From contig QOCQ01000026.1 in assembly GCA_003574685.1 (NCBI GenBank), positions 1 through 64,000 of the forward strand: a stretch of DNA of 64,000 nt, given 5' to 3'. Position numbers and translations under genes: made by a program. This DNA comes from Rhodospirillaceae bacterium SYSU D60007. Its GTDB lineage: Bacteria > Pseudomonadota > Alphaproteobacteria > Reyranellales > Reyranellaceae. Within the stretch, counting starts at the first letter, position 1, and each line of letters begins with the position of its first letter. The notes below the pieces were generated by a model. The model was not told the DNA's origin, ran no database searches, and was given only the letters and a program-made list of their open reading frames with translations. Positions 44,890-54,423 of this stretch are shown here, in pieces.

Positions 44890-44953
44890 AGGGAGGCCGG
44901 CCTGCCGGCACTTAGATGCAGGAACCGGCCACCAAGGGACGAGGGCCTGACCG

Positions 44954-45916
44954 ATGCTCATCAAGCGCAGACGTGGGTGGGAGCTGCCCGAAAGCGCGGC
45001 CACGCCGGAGTCCGTCTATTTCAACCGGCGCGCCATTCTGGGTGGCATGGGGCTTGCGACGATCGGAAGTGTCCTGCCCGTGACGACGGCGCGGGCCGAG
45101 CAGCCGGATCCCTCGGCGAAGCTGTACCCGGTTGCCCGCAACGCAAAGTATACGCTCGACCGGCCGATCACTCCCGAGAAGCTGGCGACGACCTACAATA
45201 ATTTTTACGAGTTCGGTTCGCACAAGAGCATCTGGCGGGACGCCCAGCGCCGCCTCAAGGTGCGACCGTGGACCGTCAAGATCGACGGCATGGTCGGCCG
45301 GCCGATGGAGCTGGGCGTCGACGATCTGCTGGCGAAGATGCCGCTGGAGGAGCGGCTCTACCGGCTGCGCTGTGTCGAGGCCTGGTCGATGGCCATCCCC
45401 TATAGCGGTTTTCCCCTGAAGGCGCTGGTCGATCTGGCGCAACCGCAATCGGGCGCGAAATATCTGGTCATGCAGACGCTGTCCAATCCCACCATGTTCC
45501 CGGGACAGCGCGAGTTCTACTATCCCTGGCCCTACACCGAGGGTCTCACCATCGCCGAAGCCGTCAACGAGCTCTCGTTCATCGCCACCGGCCTCTACGG
45601 CAAGCCGATCCCGGCGCAGAACGGCGCACCGCTGCGGCTGGTGGCACCGTGGAAGTACGGTTTCAAGCACGTGAAGTCGATCGTCAGCTTCACCTTCAGC
45701 GACAAGCGACCGGTGACGTTCTGGGAGAAGCTGGTACCGCAGGAGTACGGTTTCTGGGCCAACATCAACCCGGAGGTCCCGCATCCGCGCTGGAGTCAGG
45801 CGACCGAGAAGGTGATCGGCAGTGACGAGCGCGTGCCTACCCAGCTCTATAATGGCTACGGGGAGTTTGTCGCCGGCCTCTACAAGGACCTGACGAGCGA
45901 GAAACTCTTTATGTAG
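44954..45916 (+). CDS. msrP: Protein-methionine-sulfoxide reductase catalytic subunit MsrP
   Basis: This 320-residue periplasmic molybdoenzyme repairs oxidised methionines in envelope proteins. A Tat-type signal (NRRAILGGMGLATIGSV, Arg25-Arg26) precedes the mature protein. The molybdopterin ligand is Cys140 in LYRLRCVEAWSMAIPYSGFPL, and MQTLSNPTMFPGQREFYYPWPYTEGL and APWKYGFKHVKSIVSFTF are MsrP signatures. The heme membrane subunit gene msrQ, usually adjacent, is not present here. The next gene encodes an enoyl-CoA hydratase, so electron supply must come from elsewhere. Confidence 0.9.
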   Translation: MLIKRRRGWELPESAATPESVYFNRRAILGGMGLATIGSVLPVTTARAEQPDPSAKLYPVARNAKYTLDRPITPEKLATTYNNFYEFGSHKSIWRDAQRRLKVRPWTVKIDGMVGRPMELGVDDLLAKMPLEERLYRLRCVEAWSMAIPYSGFPLKALVDLAQPQSGAKYLVMQTLSNPTMFPGQREFYYPWPYTEGLTIAEAVNELSFIATGLYGKPIPAQNGAPLRLVAPWKYGFKHVKSIVSFTFSDKRPVTFWEKLVPQEYGFWANINPEVPHPRWSQATEKVIGSDERVPTQLYNGYGEFVAGLYKDLTSEKLFM

Positions 45917-46036
45917 CCAGCCTGTCCGGACGGCCGGTCTTCATGTCATGCCCGCCTTGCGCCATGCCGGCTCGACGCCCGCCGCATGCCCTGCCTATGC
46001 TTCGACTCAACGAGGGGACGGACGCGGAGGGCGCCG

Positions 46037-46798
46037 GTGGGCAAGATCATCATCGAGAAGAGCGGCCCGGTCACCACTGTGTGGCTGAACCGGCCGGAAA
46101 AGCGCAATGCGCTTGATGCCGAGCTCCTGCAAGACGTGAAGCATGCCTTCACGGCGCCCGTCGCGGCCGACGACCGGGTGATTGTCATTCGCGGGAAGGG
46201 CAATGTGTTCTGCGCCGGACTGGACATGTCCGAGCGGCGCGAAACCATCGGCAGCGGTGCGGCGAGCGGCATCGAGGACATGCTGCACGCGATCGAACTC
46301 AATCCGCTGCCGGTTGTCGCCGTCGTGCAGGGCGATGCGATTGCCGGCGGCAACGAGCTGGCGCTGCACTGCGATCTGGTGATCGCCAGCGACCAGGCGC
46401 GCTTTGGCATGTCCCTGGCCCAGGTCGGTCTGGCGCCCAACTGGTTCCTCGCCAAGAAGCTGATGGAAGTGCTTGGCCCGGTGCTGACGCGCGAGATGCT
46501 GCTGCTGGGCGACCCCTTGCCGGCGAGCCGGCTGCATGCGCTGGGCATCATCGCGCGCTGCGTGCCGGCCTCCGAGCTGGAGGCTGCGGCGCAGAAGATC
46601 ATCGACCGCCTTGCCGCCAACGCCCCGCTGTCGCTGCGTGCCATGAAGGGCCTTACGGTACGCCAGCTTCAGTTCCGCGATGCCATCCCGCACGACGACA
46701 TTGATGCGCAGGTGCGCGCCGCCATGCAAAGCCAGGACGCGCAGGAAGGCATGAAGGCGCGCCTGGAGAAACGCACGGCCGTGTTCAGGGGACGCTGA
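46037..46798 (+). CDS. Enoyl-CoA hydratase/isomerase family protein
   Basis: This 253-residue crotonase-family protein has GKGNVFCAGLDMSERR near residue 52 and VVQGDAIAGGNELALHCDLVIAS near 95, which form the oxyanion hole and CoA site. The second catalytic Glu position (SLAQVGLAPNWFLA) is not Glu, so it may be an isomerase or other crotonase activity rather than a classical hydratase. The GTG at 46037 follows GGAGG; a longer frame from 45986 would add 17 poorly conserved residues. It is not obviously in an operon. Confidence 0.83.
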   Translation: MGKIIIEKSGPVTTVWLNRPEKRNALDAELLQDVKHAFTAPVAADDRVIVIRGKGNVFCAGLDMSERRETIGSGAASGIEDMLHAIELNPLPVVAVVQGDAIAGGNELALHCDLVIASDQARFGMSLAQVGLAPNWFLAKKLMEVLGPVLTREMLLLGDPLPASRLHALGIIARCVPASELEAAAQKIIDRLAANAPLSLRAMKGLTVRQLQFRDAIPHDDIDAQVRAAMQSQDAQEGMKARLEKRTAVFRGR

Positions 46799-46831
46799 GC
46801 AAATGCGACCACAAGCACCGACCCGCCGGAA

Positions 46832-46923
46832 GCGCGCTACTCCAGTGGCGCCTCGGCCGGCAGGGCCGATCCCGATTGATGGTATCCGGCGCTGCGCGCC
46901 GGTGCGCCACTGGAGTGGCGCGC
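46832..46923. repeat. 20-bp inverted repeat with a 52-base centre
   Basis: GCGCGCTACTCCAGTGGCGC (46832-46851) pairs with GCGCCACTGGAGTGGCGCGC (46904-46923), with a single wobble mismatch. The centre contains a second weak hairpin. It lies between the enoyl-CoA hydratase gene and the GIY-YIG-like gene and differs from families R1 and R2. No T run follows, so it is a poor terminator. Confidence 0.6.
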
Positions 46924-46936
46924 TCCCGGCCATGCC

Positions 46937-47272
46937 ATGAAGTTGCGTCTAGACAAGCCCTGGACCGCGCTGACGGCCGAGAACGTTGCACGGCTGCCGG
47001 GGCAGCTTGGCGTCTACCAGATCGCCGATGCCGACGGCATCATCGTGCACATTGGCTATGCGGGTGGCCGCTCGCGCCTGGGACTGCGCAGCGAACTGCA
47101 GAGCGAGCTCGACGCGCGCGGCGCGGGCTATGGCTTCCGCGTCGAGGTCAACATGCAATACGCGAGCCGCTACCTCGAGCTGCTCATGCTGCATCGCGCT
47201 GACACCGGTGCGCTGCCACGCGACAACGCCGCTAGTCCCCCCGCCCGCCTGGGCCGACTCAGCCCGCGCTGA
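46937..47272 (+). CDS. Small protein with GIY-YIG-like fold
   Basis: This 111-residue protein has an N-terminal LGVYQIADADGIIVHIGYAGGRSRLGLRSEL, which has the spacing of a GIY-YIG nuclease core (strand GVY, strand IGYA, then basic helix). The conserved Arg would be in the RSRLGLRSE helix, and a Glu follows near residue 81 in NMQYASRYLELLML. Whether it is an active nuclease cannot be told from this. It starts with no strong ribosome site just ahead of an acyl-CoA dehydrogenase gene and ends 14 bases before it. Confidence 0.5.
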   Translation: MKLRLDKPWTALTAENVARLPGQLGVYQIADADGIIVHIGYAGGRSRLGLRSELQSELDARGAGYGFRVEVNMQYASRYLELLMLHRADTGALPRDNAASPPARLGRLSPR

Positions 47273-47285
47273 ACCGGAGCCGTCC

Positions 47286-48452
47286 ATGGATTTCGAGCCC
47301 TCTGCCGAGCAGCAGATGCTGATCGACAATGTACGCCGCTTCGTGCGCGAGGAGATCCTGCCGCTGGAAGCCAAGCTCGATCCCGATGCCGCGGAGCTCG
47401 ATCCTGCGGACCATGCGCGGCTGGTCGAAAAAACGAAGGCCATGGGCCTCTATGGCATCGACATCCCCCACGAGTTCGGCGGCCCTGATATCGACATCGT
47501 CACCCGCACGCTGCTCGCCATCGAGATGGCACAGCACCGCGCCGGGCTCTATGCGCCCTGCTACGGCACTTTCGGCGGTGCCGGCCTGGCGCAGATCTTC
47601 GAAGCCAACGAGGACCAGAAGGAGCGCTATCTCTACCCAACGCTGCGCGGCGAAAAGAAGGCTTTCTTCGGCCTCACCGAACCGTCGGGCGGCAGCGATC
47701 CGGCGCGCGCCATCCGCACCCGCGCCGAGCGCAAGGACAATGGCTGGGTGATCAACGGCAGCAAGATCTTCATCTCCGGTGCGGACCGGGCGCAGTACGG
47801 GATTGTCTTCGCGCGCACCGACGCTTCGAAAGGACGCGGCGGCATCACCTGCTTCATCGTCGATCACGATACGCCCGGTTTCCATGTGCGCCGCGTCGTG
47901 CACACGCTGCGCTCGTCGAGCTATGCCACCGAGCTGGAGTTCAAGGATTGCTGGGTCTCCGACCACCAGGTGCTGGGCGAGGTCAACAAGGGCTTTGCCG
48001 TGGCCAATGACCGGCTGACCCGCCAGCGCATCCCCTACGCCGCGGCCTGCATCGGCGTCGCCATCGCCGCGCACGAGATGGCGATCGAATGGGCAAAGAT
48101 GCGCGAAACCTTTGGCGCACGGCTGGCCGAACGGCAGGCGATCCAGTGGATGCTGGTGGACAACGAGCTCGACATCCGCACTGCCCGACTGTTCACGTTG
48201 CAGGCGGCGGAGAAGGCGCGCCGCGGACTGCCCTTCCGCACCGAGGCCGCGATCGCCAAGCTGACCGCTTCCGAGGGCGGCTGGCGGGTGGTCGACCGCT
48301 CGATGCAGATCCACGGCGGTATGGGCATGACCAAGGATCTGCCGCTGGAGCGCTGGTACCGCGAGATGCGCATCCGGCGCGTCGGCGAAGGCCCCAGCGA
48401 AGTGCAGCGCATGCTGATCGCCCGCGAGATTCTCGGCACCAGCGCGCGGTGA
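47286..48452 (+). CDS. Acyl-CoA dehydrogenase family protein
   Basis: This 388-residue acyl-CoA dehydrogenase has the FAD segments FFGLTEPSGGSDPARAIRTRA near residue 123 and the C-terminal helices with MQIHGGMGMTKDLPLERWYREMRIRRVGEGPSEVQRM. The GEGPSEVQ motif preserves the catalytic Glu, unlike the enzymes at 7315 and 24014. The N-terminus is the standard DFEPSAEQQMLIDNVRRFVREEI. It is followed 12 bases later by a CoA-transferase gene, so this pair should act on the same acyl group. The substrate chain is unknown. Confidence 0.87.
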   Translation: MDFEPSAEQQMLIDNVRRFVREEILPLEAKLDPDAAELDPADHARLVEKTKAMGLYGIDIPHEFGGPDIDIVTRTLLAIEMAQHRAGLYAPCYGTFGGAGLAQIFEANEDQKERYLYPTLRGEKKAFFGLTEPSGGSDPARAIRTRAERKDNGWVINGSKIFISGADRAQYGIVFARTDASKGRGGITCFIVDHDTPGFHVRRVVHTLRSSSYATELEFKDCWVSDHQVLGEVNKGFAVANDRLTRQRIPYAAACIGVAIAAHEMAIEWAKMRETFGARLAERQAIQWMLVDNELDIRTARLFTLQAAEKARRGLPFRTEAAIAKLTASEGGWRVVDRSMQIHGGMGMTKDLPLERWYREMRIRRVGEGPSEVQRMLIAREILGTSAR

Positions 48453-48464
48453 GGGAAACACACG

Positions 48465-49586
48465 ATGATCCCCGGTATCCTGAGCGGCGTGAGGGTGGTG
48501 GAGTTCGGCCAGAACCTGGCCGGACCCTATTGCGGGCAGATCCTCGCCTTCCTCGGCGCCGATGTGGTGAAGGTCGAACGGCCTGACGGCGACGACGCGC
48601 GCAAATGGGGGCCGCCTTTCGTCGACGGCGCCGCGACTGGCTTCATCGCGCTCAACCGCGGCAAGAAGTCGATCACAGTGGATCTCGGCGATCCGGCGCA
48701 ACGCAAGGCACTGGTCGAACGCATCGGCGCGGCCGACGTGTTCGTGCACAACCTGCGCGCCGACGTGCCCGCGAAATTTGGCATCGACGCTGCCAGCCTG
48801 TGCCAGCGCTTCCCGCACCTGATCTATGCCGACCTCGGCGCCTTCGGCCATACCGGACCGTGGGCTCAGCGGCCGGGTTACGAGCCGATCATCCAGGCAG
48901 TCGCCGGGCTGATCTCGCTCAACGGCGATCCCTCGGGCCCGCCGGCACGCATCGGCGTTTCGATCATCGATCTCAGCACCGGCATGTGGACGGCCATCGG
49001 CATTCTTGCCGCGCTGTGGCGCAAGGCGCAGACCGGCGAGGGCTGCATCGTCAACACCTCGTTGTTCGAGACCGGGCTGATGTGGGCGTCCAACCACATT
49101 GCCCAGTACTCGACGACCGGCAAAGTGCCACCGCGGCAGGGCACCGGCCATCCCTCGCTGACTCCCTACCAGGCCTTCGAGTGCAGCGACGGGCCGCTGA
49201 TGATCTGCCCCGGCAATGACCGGCTGTGGCGCAAGTTCGCCGAGGCGCTGGGCCACCCCGAGTGGCCCGATGATCCGCGCTTCCGCACCAATCCCGAGCG
49301 CATGCAGCACCGCGCACTGCTGCTGGGCATGATCGGCGACATCATGAAGCAACAGAGCCGCGCGCACTGGAGCGAGAAGCTCGATGCGCTGGGCGTACCC
49401 AACGGCCCGCTCAACTCCGTGCCCGAGGTGATGGCGCTGGCGCAGGTCGCGGCGTTGGCGATGTTCAGCCGGCCCTATGCCGACGCGCCCAGCCTGTTCC
49501 ACGGCCTGCCCATCTCGTTCGATGGCCAGCGCGCCGGTGACGATTCGCGCGCACCCGGTATCGGCGAGCACAACGGGCAAGCGTAG
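48465..49586 (+). CDS. CaiB/BaiF family CoA-transferase (class III)
   Basis: This 373-residue class III CoA-transferase moves CoA between carboxylates. Typical motifs are RVVEFGQNLAGPYCGQILAFLGADVVKVERPDGDDAR at the start, FIALNRGKKSITVDL near 55, YADLGAFGHTGPWAQRPGYEPIIQAVAG near 123, and IIDLSTGMWTAIGI with the catalytic Asp. It follows the acyl-CoA dehydrogenase in a probable two-gene operon. Donor and acceptor acids cannot be identified. Confidence 0.87.
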   Translation: MIPGILSGVRVVEFGQNLAGPYCGQILAFLGADVVKVERPDGDDARKWGPPFVDGAATGFIALNRGKKSITVDLGDPAQRKALVERIGAADVFVHNLRADVPAKFGIDAASLCQRFPHLIYADLGAFGHTGPWAQRPGYEPIIQAVAGLISLNGDPSGPPARIGVSIIDLSTGMWTAIGILAALWRKAQTGEGCIVNTSLFETGLMWASNHIAQYSTTGKVPPRQGTGHPSLTPYQAFECSDGPLMICPGNDRLWRKFAEALGHPEWPDDPRFRTNPERMQHRALLLGMIGDIMKQQSRAHWSEKLDALGVPNGPLNSVPEVMALAQVAALAMFSRPYADAPSLFHGLPISFDGQRAGDDSRAPGIGEHNGQA

Positions 49587-49664
49587 TCCGTTGTCACCCG
49601 ATTGCCGGTCATCCTACACTGCCGCAACAAAAAGACAGGGCAGGCTGCAAACGGGAGGAAATCC

Positions 49665-50492
49665 ATGATCATGATCGGACGCCTCTGGGGCGTGCTGCTC
49701 GCCATTGTCACGGCGGCCTTGGCCAGTGCCGCCTGGGCACAGGGTGGCAAGACCGAGGTGCTTTGGCTCGGACAAGCCGCCGTCAAGATCACCTCACCGG
49801 GCGGCAAGGTGATCGTAATCGATCCCTTCCTGACCCGGAACCCCAAGACGCCGGAGCAATACAAGAACCTCGACGCGCTCGGGAAGGTCGACTTCATCCT
49901 GGTGACGCACGCACACGGCGATCACCTCGGCGACGCGCCGGACCTTGCCAAGAAGCTGAAGGTGCCGATGGTCGGACCGGCCGGGATGAACCAGTCGCTG
50001 GTATCGCTGGGCGTGCTGCCCTCGGAGCTGGCGCCGCGCATGAACAAGGGCGGCACCATCATGCCGCTGGGCCCCGGGATCAAGATCACCATGACGCGTG
50101 CCGAGCACAGCTCCGAACTGCTCTGGAAGAACCCCGAAACCGGCAAGATGGAAACCCATGTCGGCGGCGAGCCTGTCGGCTTCATCATCGAGCTGGAGAA
50201 CGGCTTCAAGATCTACCACATGGGCGATACCGGCCTGTTCGGGGACATGCGCTTCATCGGTGAGTACTACAAGCCCGATCTGATCCTCGTACCGATCGGC
50301 GGGCATTTCGTGATGGATCCGAAGGACGCCGCGGTCGCCACGCGCGACTACCTGAAACCAAAGTACGCGCTGCCGTTCCACTACGGCACCTTCCCGCCGC
50401 TGAAAGGCACGCCGCAGGAATACATGGCGGCCCTGGGCAACACGACGACCAAGGTGTTCCCGATCAATCCGGGCGAAAAGCTGGAGTTCTGA
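49665..50492 (+). CDS. Exported metallo-beta-lactamase fold hydrolase (UPF0173-like)
   Basis: This 275-residue MBL-fold protein has a clear signal peptide (MIMIGRLWGVLLAIVTAALASAAWA), so it is periplasmic, while most UPF0173/YtnP-type relatives are cytoplasmic. The metal motif is THAHGDHLGDA near residue 85, with HMGDTGLFGDMRFIGEYY and PFHYGTFP as the later ligands. It lies alone, followed by an R2 repeat. Lactonase, phosphodiesterase or ribonuclease-Z-like roles are all possible. Confidence 0.8.
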   Translation: MIMIGRLWGVLLAIVTAALASAAWAQGGKTEVLWLGQAAVKITSPGGKVIVIDPFLTRNPKTPEQYKNLDALGKVDFILVTHAHGDHLGDAPDLAKKLKVPMVGPAGMNQSLVSLGVLPSELAPRMNKGGTIMPLGPGIKITMTRAEHSSELLWKNPETGKMETHVGGEPVGFIIELENGFKIYHMGDTGLFGDMRFIGEYYKPDLILVPIGGHFVMDPKDAAVATRDYLKPKYALPFHYGTFPPLKGTPQEYMAALGNTTTKVFPINPGEKLEF

Positions 50493-50511
50493 ACCCAGTC
50501 ATTCGAGAAAA

Positions 50512-50598
50512 GGCTTTATGGTGAGCTTTGTCGAACCATGAAGCGGCGCCGCTGCGGCCGTGCAACGCCTTCATGGTTCGACAGGTTCACCATGAAGG
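50512..50598. repeat. Family R2 double-hairpin repeat
   Basis: Hairpins GGCTTTATGGTGAGCTTTG..CCATGAAGC (50512 on) and CCTTCATGGTTCGACAGG..CCATGAAGG (ending 50598) are separated by about 20 bases. It lies between the convergent metallo-hydrolase and M20 peptidase genes. Confidence 0.78.
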
Positions 50599-50607
50599 CT
50601 TGGCTGG

Positions 50608-51765
50608 CTATGGAGCCCGGGGCGTTATGTCCGACCCCAGGGTTTCGAACAGCCCGGCGATGAGCCGCGCATGCGGCGCGAGCGAGGGGACCAGCAGGTG
50701 CTCCTCGTGCGTATGCGCGCCGCCGCCATCGACGCCCAAGCCATCGAGCGTGGCGATTCCCATCGCGCCTGTGAAATTGCCGTCGCTGCCGCCGCCGAAC
50801 TGGCCATGCCGCAGATCGAAGCCGATATCGGCGGCCAGCCGCTGCGCCTGCGCATAAAGCGCCATCGTGCCTTCATGGGCGCGGAACAGCGGCCGCACCG
50901 GGCCGGGCTCGACTTCGATACGCACGCCATCGGCCTCGCCGGCCAGCCCCAGCATGTTGCGCCGGACACGCTCGACGCTCTCTTCCGTGGGCGAAACGCA
51001 GAGCACCTGCGCATGGCATTCGATGGGCACGACGTTCACCCATTGGCCGCCCTGGACCACGCCCACGGCATAGGTTTCGCCCGTCTCGAAATCGCTCATC
51101 GCTTCGATTGTCCCGATCAGCCGTGCCATGGCGCTGATGGCGCTGCGGCCCTGGAGGTTGGTGGCGCCGGCATGCGCCGGCCGGCCGTAGGTCGCGATCC
51201 GGAACCGCTGGAACGCGTGCCGGCCGGTGACGGCGGTGCCGCCGCGCGACGGCTCGGGCACCAGCACGTAACGATGACGTGCCGCCTCGGCCTCGATCAT
51301 GGCACGCGTCGTGGGGCTGCCGACCTCTTCGTCGGAGATGAACAGGAAGGTGACGGACAGAGCCGGCCGGCCTCGCTGGCGCAGTGTCTCCTTCAGCGCG
51401 TGCACCGCCAGGTACATGCCCCCTTTCATGTCGAAAATGCCCGGACCGTAAACGCGCTCCCCCTTGCGGCGCACCGGCAACCTGGTCTCGATGGTGCCCA
51501 CGGGGTGAACCGTGTCGAGGTGCCCCAGCACGAGAATGCCGGGCCCTTCCCGCTCGCCACCGATCGTTGCCCGCAGGCAGTCGCCATAGCCGTCCACGCC
51601 GGCAATCCGTTCGACGGCTGCGCCCAGCGCCTGCATCTCGACAGCGGCAGCATCCATCATCCGGTTGACCGCCGACGGATCATAGGTCGGGCTTTCGATC
51701 CGCACCCACCGGAGGATACCCGCCAGGATCTCTTCGGGATCGAAGGCATTGCGTGGCGCCGTCAT
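50608..51765 (-). CDS. M20 family metallopeptidase (glutamate carboxypeptidase-like)
   Basis: This 385-residue dizinc peptidase is of the carboxypeptidase G2/ArgE group. Catalytic motifs are ILVLGHLDTVHPVG near residue 78, IFDMKGGMYLAVHA near 112, the Glu pair FISDEEVGSPTT near 141, and a metal ligand in VLVPEPSRGGTAVTGRHAF; the distal His is in GGGAHTHEEHLLV. The central dimerisation domain (ATYGRPAHAGATNLQGRSAI) is intact. A moderate ribosome site precedes the ATG. It removes C-terminal glutamate-like residues from an unknown substrate. Confidence 0.87.
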   Translation of the reverse strand: MTAPRNAFDPEEILAGILRWVRIESPTYDPSAVNRMMDAAAVEMQALGAAVERIAGVDGYGDCLRATIGGEREGPGILVLGHLDTVHPVGTIETRLPVRRKGERVYGPGIFDMKGGMYLAVHALKETLRQRGRPALSVTFLFISDEEVGSPTTRAMIEAEAARHRYVLVPEPSRGGTAVTGRHAFQRFRIATYGRPAHAGATNLQGRSAISAMARLIGTIEAMSDFETGETYAVGVVQGGQWVNVVPIECHAQVLCVSPTEESVERVRRNMLGLAGEADGVRIEVEPGPVRPLFRAHEGTMALYAQAQRLAADIGFDLRHGQFGGGSDGNFTGAMGIATLDGLGVDGGGAHTHEEHLLVPSLAPHARLIAGLFETLGSDITPRAP

Positions 51766-51851
51766 GAATGTCTTTCCCGTCAGCCATACCGGATCCTGAT
51801 TACCCGGCTGGCGCGCTGATGCATACGTTCAACGCGCAGCGTCGAAAAGAG

Positions 51852-51938
51852 CCTTCATGGTGAGCTTGTCGAACCATGAAGGTGGCGCAGACTGGCAGTG
51901 CGGGCCGCTTCATGGTTCGACAGGCTCACCATGAAGCG
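51852..51938. repeat. Family R2 double-hairpin repeat
   Basis: Hairpins CCTTCATGGTGAGCTTG..ACCATGAAGG (51852 on) and CGCTTCATGGTTCGACAGG..ATGAAGCG (ending 51938), with about 23 bases between. This is the only copy in a divergent gap, between the M20 peptidase and the VOC gene. The remaining sequence up to 52051 shows no further feature. Confidence 0.78.
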
Positions 51939-52051
51939 GTTCTGACACCGGCAGAGCCAGTCGGACAATCAGGAACTGGATTGTGAGTGTAGGCTGTTCA
52001 CCGTCAACAGATGATGCTGAAGTGGGCCCGGATGCTGCTATGAGGTTTGCC

Positions 52052-52894
52052 ATGGTCCTTCCTGCCGCCACGCTTGACCACGTGGTGATCAATGCCCGCG
52101 ACGATATGGACCGGGCGGCCGACACCTATCGCCGGCTGGGATTCACCCTCACTGAGCGCGGCTATCACTCGCTGGGCTCGATGAACCACCTGGCGATGTT
52201 CGGGACGGACTATCTCGAACTGATTGCCGTTCCAAAGGGCGCCACCAGCGGCCGCCTCGACCTGCTGGGCTTCTCGACAGGCCTGAACGGGCTGGTCTTC
52301 GGCAGCGAGGATTCGGCGGCGACCTATGCCGCGCTGAACGCGGCGGAAGTACCGGTCGACCCGCCGGTGGAGTTCACGCGCCCTGTGCGTGTCGACGGGC
52401 AGGAGCACGAGGCGCGGTTCCGCACCGTGCGCATGAAGGCCGGTGTCGTTCCCTACGGGCGCGTCTATTTCTGCCACCACTTCACGCGCCATCTGGTCTG
52501 GCGGGACGCATGGCGCCACCATGCCAACGGCGCCGTGGCCGTGGTCCGCGCGTTGATCGTCGAGCCCGATCCGGCAGCGGCTGTGCGGCTCTACGCCCGG
52601 ATGTTCGGCGAGGAGCTGACCCGGGACATCACGGGCGGCAAGGCGCTGGTGATCGGCAACTCCCGCTTCGACATCGTGACGCCAGCCGAACTGCAGCGGC
52701 AATTCGGCGATGCCAGCCCCGATCCCGAAGGCCGCGCCGCCTACATGGCCGGACTGACCTTGCGCACCACGTCCTTGGCCCGGGCGGCCGGCGCGTTGCG
52801 CAGCAATGGCGTGGACGGTGTGACTACCGACAAGCAGCGCCTGGTTGTGCCGGCGCGCCTCGCCTTCAACGCCACCCTGGAGTTCGTGGAGTAG
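52052..52894 (+). CDS. VOC family (glyoxalase/dioxygenase superfamily) protein
   Basis: This 280-residue protein carries two betaalphabetabetabeta units: residues 5-120, beginning [32 protein letters not shown], and 160-270. The family comprises glyoxalases, extradiol dioxygenases and small-molecule binders; the first unit has His7 and a further candidate Glu in YLELIAV. ATG 52052 is favoured because AGG is spaced eight bases upstream, with an in-frame ATG four codons before. It is the first gene of a run with an acyl-CoA ligase starting two bases after it. Confidence 0.75.
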   Translation: MVLPAATLDHVVINARDDMDRAADTYRRLGFTLTERGYHSLGSMNHLAMFGTDYLELIAVPKGATSGRLDLLGFSTGLNGLVFGSEDSAATYAALNAAEVPVDPPVEFTRPVRVDGQEHEARFRTVRMKAGVVPYGRVYFCHHFTRHLVWRDAWRHHANGAVAVVRALIVEPDPAAAVRLYARMFGEELTRDITGGKALVIGNSRFDIVTPAELQRQFGDASPDPEGRAAYMAGLTLRTTSLARAAGALRSNGVDGVTTDKQRLVVPARLAFNATLEFVE

Positions 52895-52896
52895 GC

Positions 52897-54411
52897 ATGC
52901 CCGTCCGCAATCTGGGCGACGCGATCTCCCGCTCGGTACCGCCGGAGTCGGTAGCGCTCATCGATACCGGCGGCGATGGCCGTCCCGAGCGGGTCTACAG
53001 CTACGCCGACGTGATCCGGCAGAGCGGCGCCGTGGCCCGTGGCCTGCTGCGGCGCGGCCTGAAACGCGGCGAGCGGGTCGCGATCCTCTCGGCCAACCGC
53101 GCCGAATACCTCTTCACCTTTCTCGGCACGATGCAGGCCGGTCTCGTCGCGGTGCCGGTCAACTACAAGCTGCCGGCGGAAACAGTGCGCTACGTGCTGG
53201 AGGATTGCGATGCGCGGCTGGTTGTCGGCGACGCAACACGCCTGCCGCTGGCATCGGCAACACTCCCTCGCGTGGACTACGATTCGGCCGGTGCCGACGG
53301 CTTCGCCGCGCTGCTGGACGAGGGCACGTTCGAGCCGGCCGATGTGGATCCGGCAGAGGACGCGATGTTCCTCTACACGTCAGGATCGACGGGACGGCCC
53401 AAGGGCGTCGTGCTCTCACACTACTCGCACCTCTGGGCGATCTCCTGCCGTCCCCGCCGCCCGGGCCCTCCCGGCCGAAGGGCGCTGGTGGCCGCACCGC
53501 TCTATCACATGAACGGCCTTGCCATGTGCCAGACGACGCTGGCGCAGGGCGACACGATCGTATTGCTGCCGCAGTTCACCGCGCGCGGGTATATCGAGGC
53601 CGCCGCGCGGCACAAGGCCAACTTTCTCACATCCGTGCCGACCATGATCGCCATGATGCTGCGCGAGCGCGAGCTTCTGGTGGCCATGGACCTGTCGTCG
53701 GTGGAGGCCATCCGCATGGGCTCGGCACCCGTGACGCAAGCGCTGATCGATCAGGTGCGCGCCGTATTTCCACGGGCGCTGATCACCAACGGCTACGGCA
53801 CGACCGAGGCCGGGCCCGTCGTGTTCGGACCGCACCCGCAGGGCATCGCACAACCCGAGCTGTCCGTCGGCTATCCGCATCCTGCCGTCGCGCTTCGGCT
53901 GGTGCGCGACGGACACGAAGTATCCGACGAAGGCGAGCTGGAGATGCGTTGCGGTGCGCTGATGACGCGCTATCACAAGCTGCCGGAAGCCACCGCGCGC
54001 GTGCTGACGCCCGACGGCTATTACCGCACCGGCGATGTCTTCCGCCGCGACAGGCAGGGCTTCTTCTATTTCGTGGGCCGGGTTGACGACATGTTCGTGT
54101 GCGGCGGGGAGAACATCTATCCCGGCGAGGTCGAGAAGATGCTTGAGCGGCACCCCGGCATTCATCAGGCCGCGGTCATCCCTGTGCCCGACGAGCTGAA
54201 AGGACACAAGCCGGTGGCGTTTGTGGTTCCGATGCCGGGAACAAGTCTCGACGAACAGGCCGTGAAGACCCATGCGCTCGCCAATGCGCCGGCCTACCAG
54301 CATCCGCGGCGTGTGATCTTCGTTGACGAGCTGCCGCTGGCCGGCACGAACAAGATCGACAAGCGCGCGCTGGCACAACGCGCTGCCACCGAGAACCTCA
54401 CCGGAGCCTGA
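52897..54411 (+). CDS. AMP-dependent acyl-CoA synthetase
   Basis: This 504-residue adenylate-forming ligase activates a carboxylic acid as an acyl-CoA. It has the P-loop [17 protein letters not shown] near residue 161, [12 protein letters not shown] near 296, [20 protein letters not shown], and the terminal catalytic lysine in [10 protein letters not shown]. The order and spacing are those of 4-coumarate or fatty-acid CoA ligases of the small type. It overlaps nothing but follows the VOC gene by two bases and is 12 bases before the quinone-oxidoreductase-like gene. The acid is unknown. Confidence 0.88.
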   Translation: MPVRNLGDAISRSVPPESVALIDTGGDGRPERVYSYADVIRQSGAVARGLLRRGLKRGERVAILSANRAEYLFTFLGTMQAGLVAVPVNYKLPAETVRYVLEDCDARLVVGDATRLPLASATLPRVDYDSAGADGFAALLDEGTFEPADVDPAEDAMFLYTSGSTGRPKGVVLSHYSHLWAISCRPRRPGPPGRRALVAAPLYHMNGLAMCQTTLAQGDTIVLLPQFTARGYIEAAARHKANFLTSVPTMIAMMLRERELLVAMDLSSVEAIRMGSAPVTQALIDQVRAVFPRALITNGYGTTEAGPVVFGPHPQGIAQPELSVGYPHPAVALRLVRDGHEVSDEGELEMRCGALMTRYHKLPEATARVLTPDGYYRTGDVFRRDRQGFFYFVGRVDDMFVCGGENIYPGEVEKMLERHPGIHQAAVIPVPDELKGHKPVAFVVPMPGTSLDEQAVKTHALANAPAYQHPRRVIFVDELPLAGTNKIDKRALAQRAATENLTGA

Positions 54412-54423
54412 GGGGACACGAGC

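Noticed and set aside
47259-49580. A 773-residue open frame on the minus strand antisense to the acyl-CoA dehydrogenase and CoA-transferase.
   Set aside because: Codon composition (Arg, Ala, Gly, His rich) and the exact antisense relation to conserved genes show it is a shadow frame.
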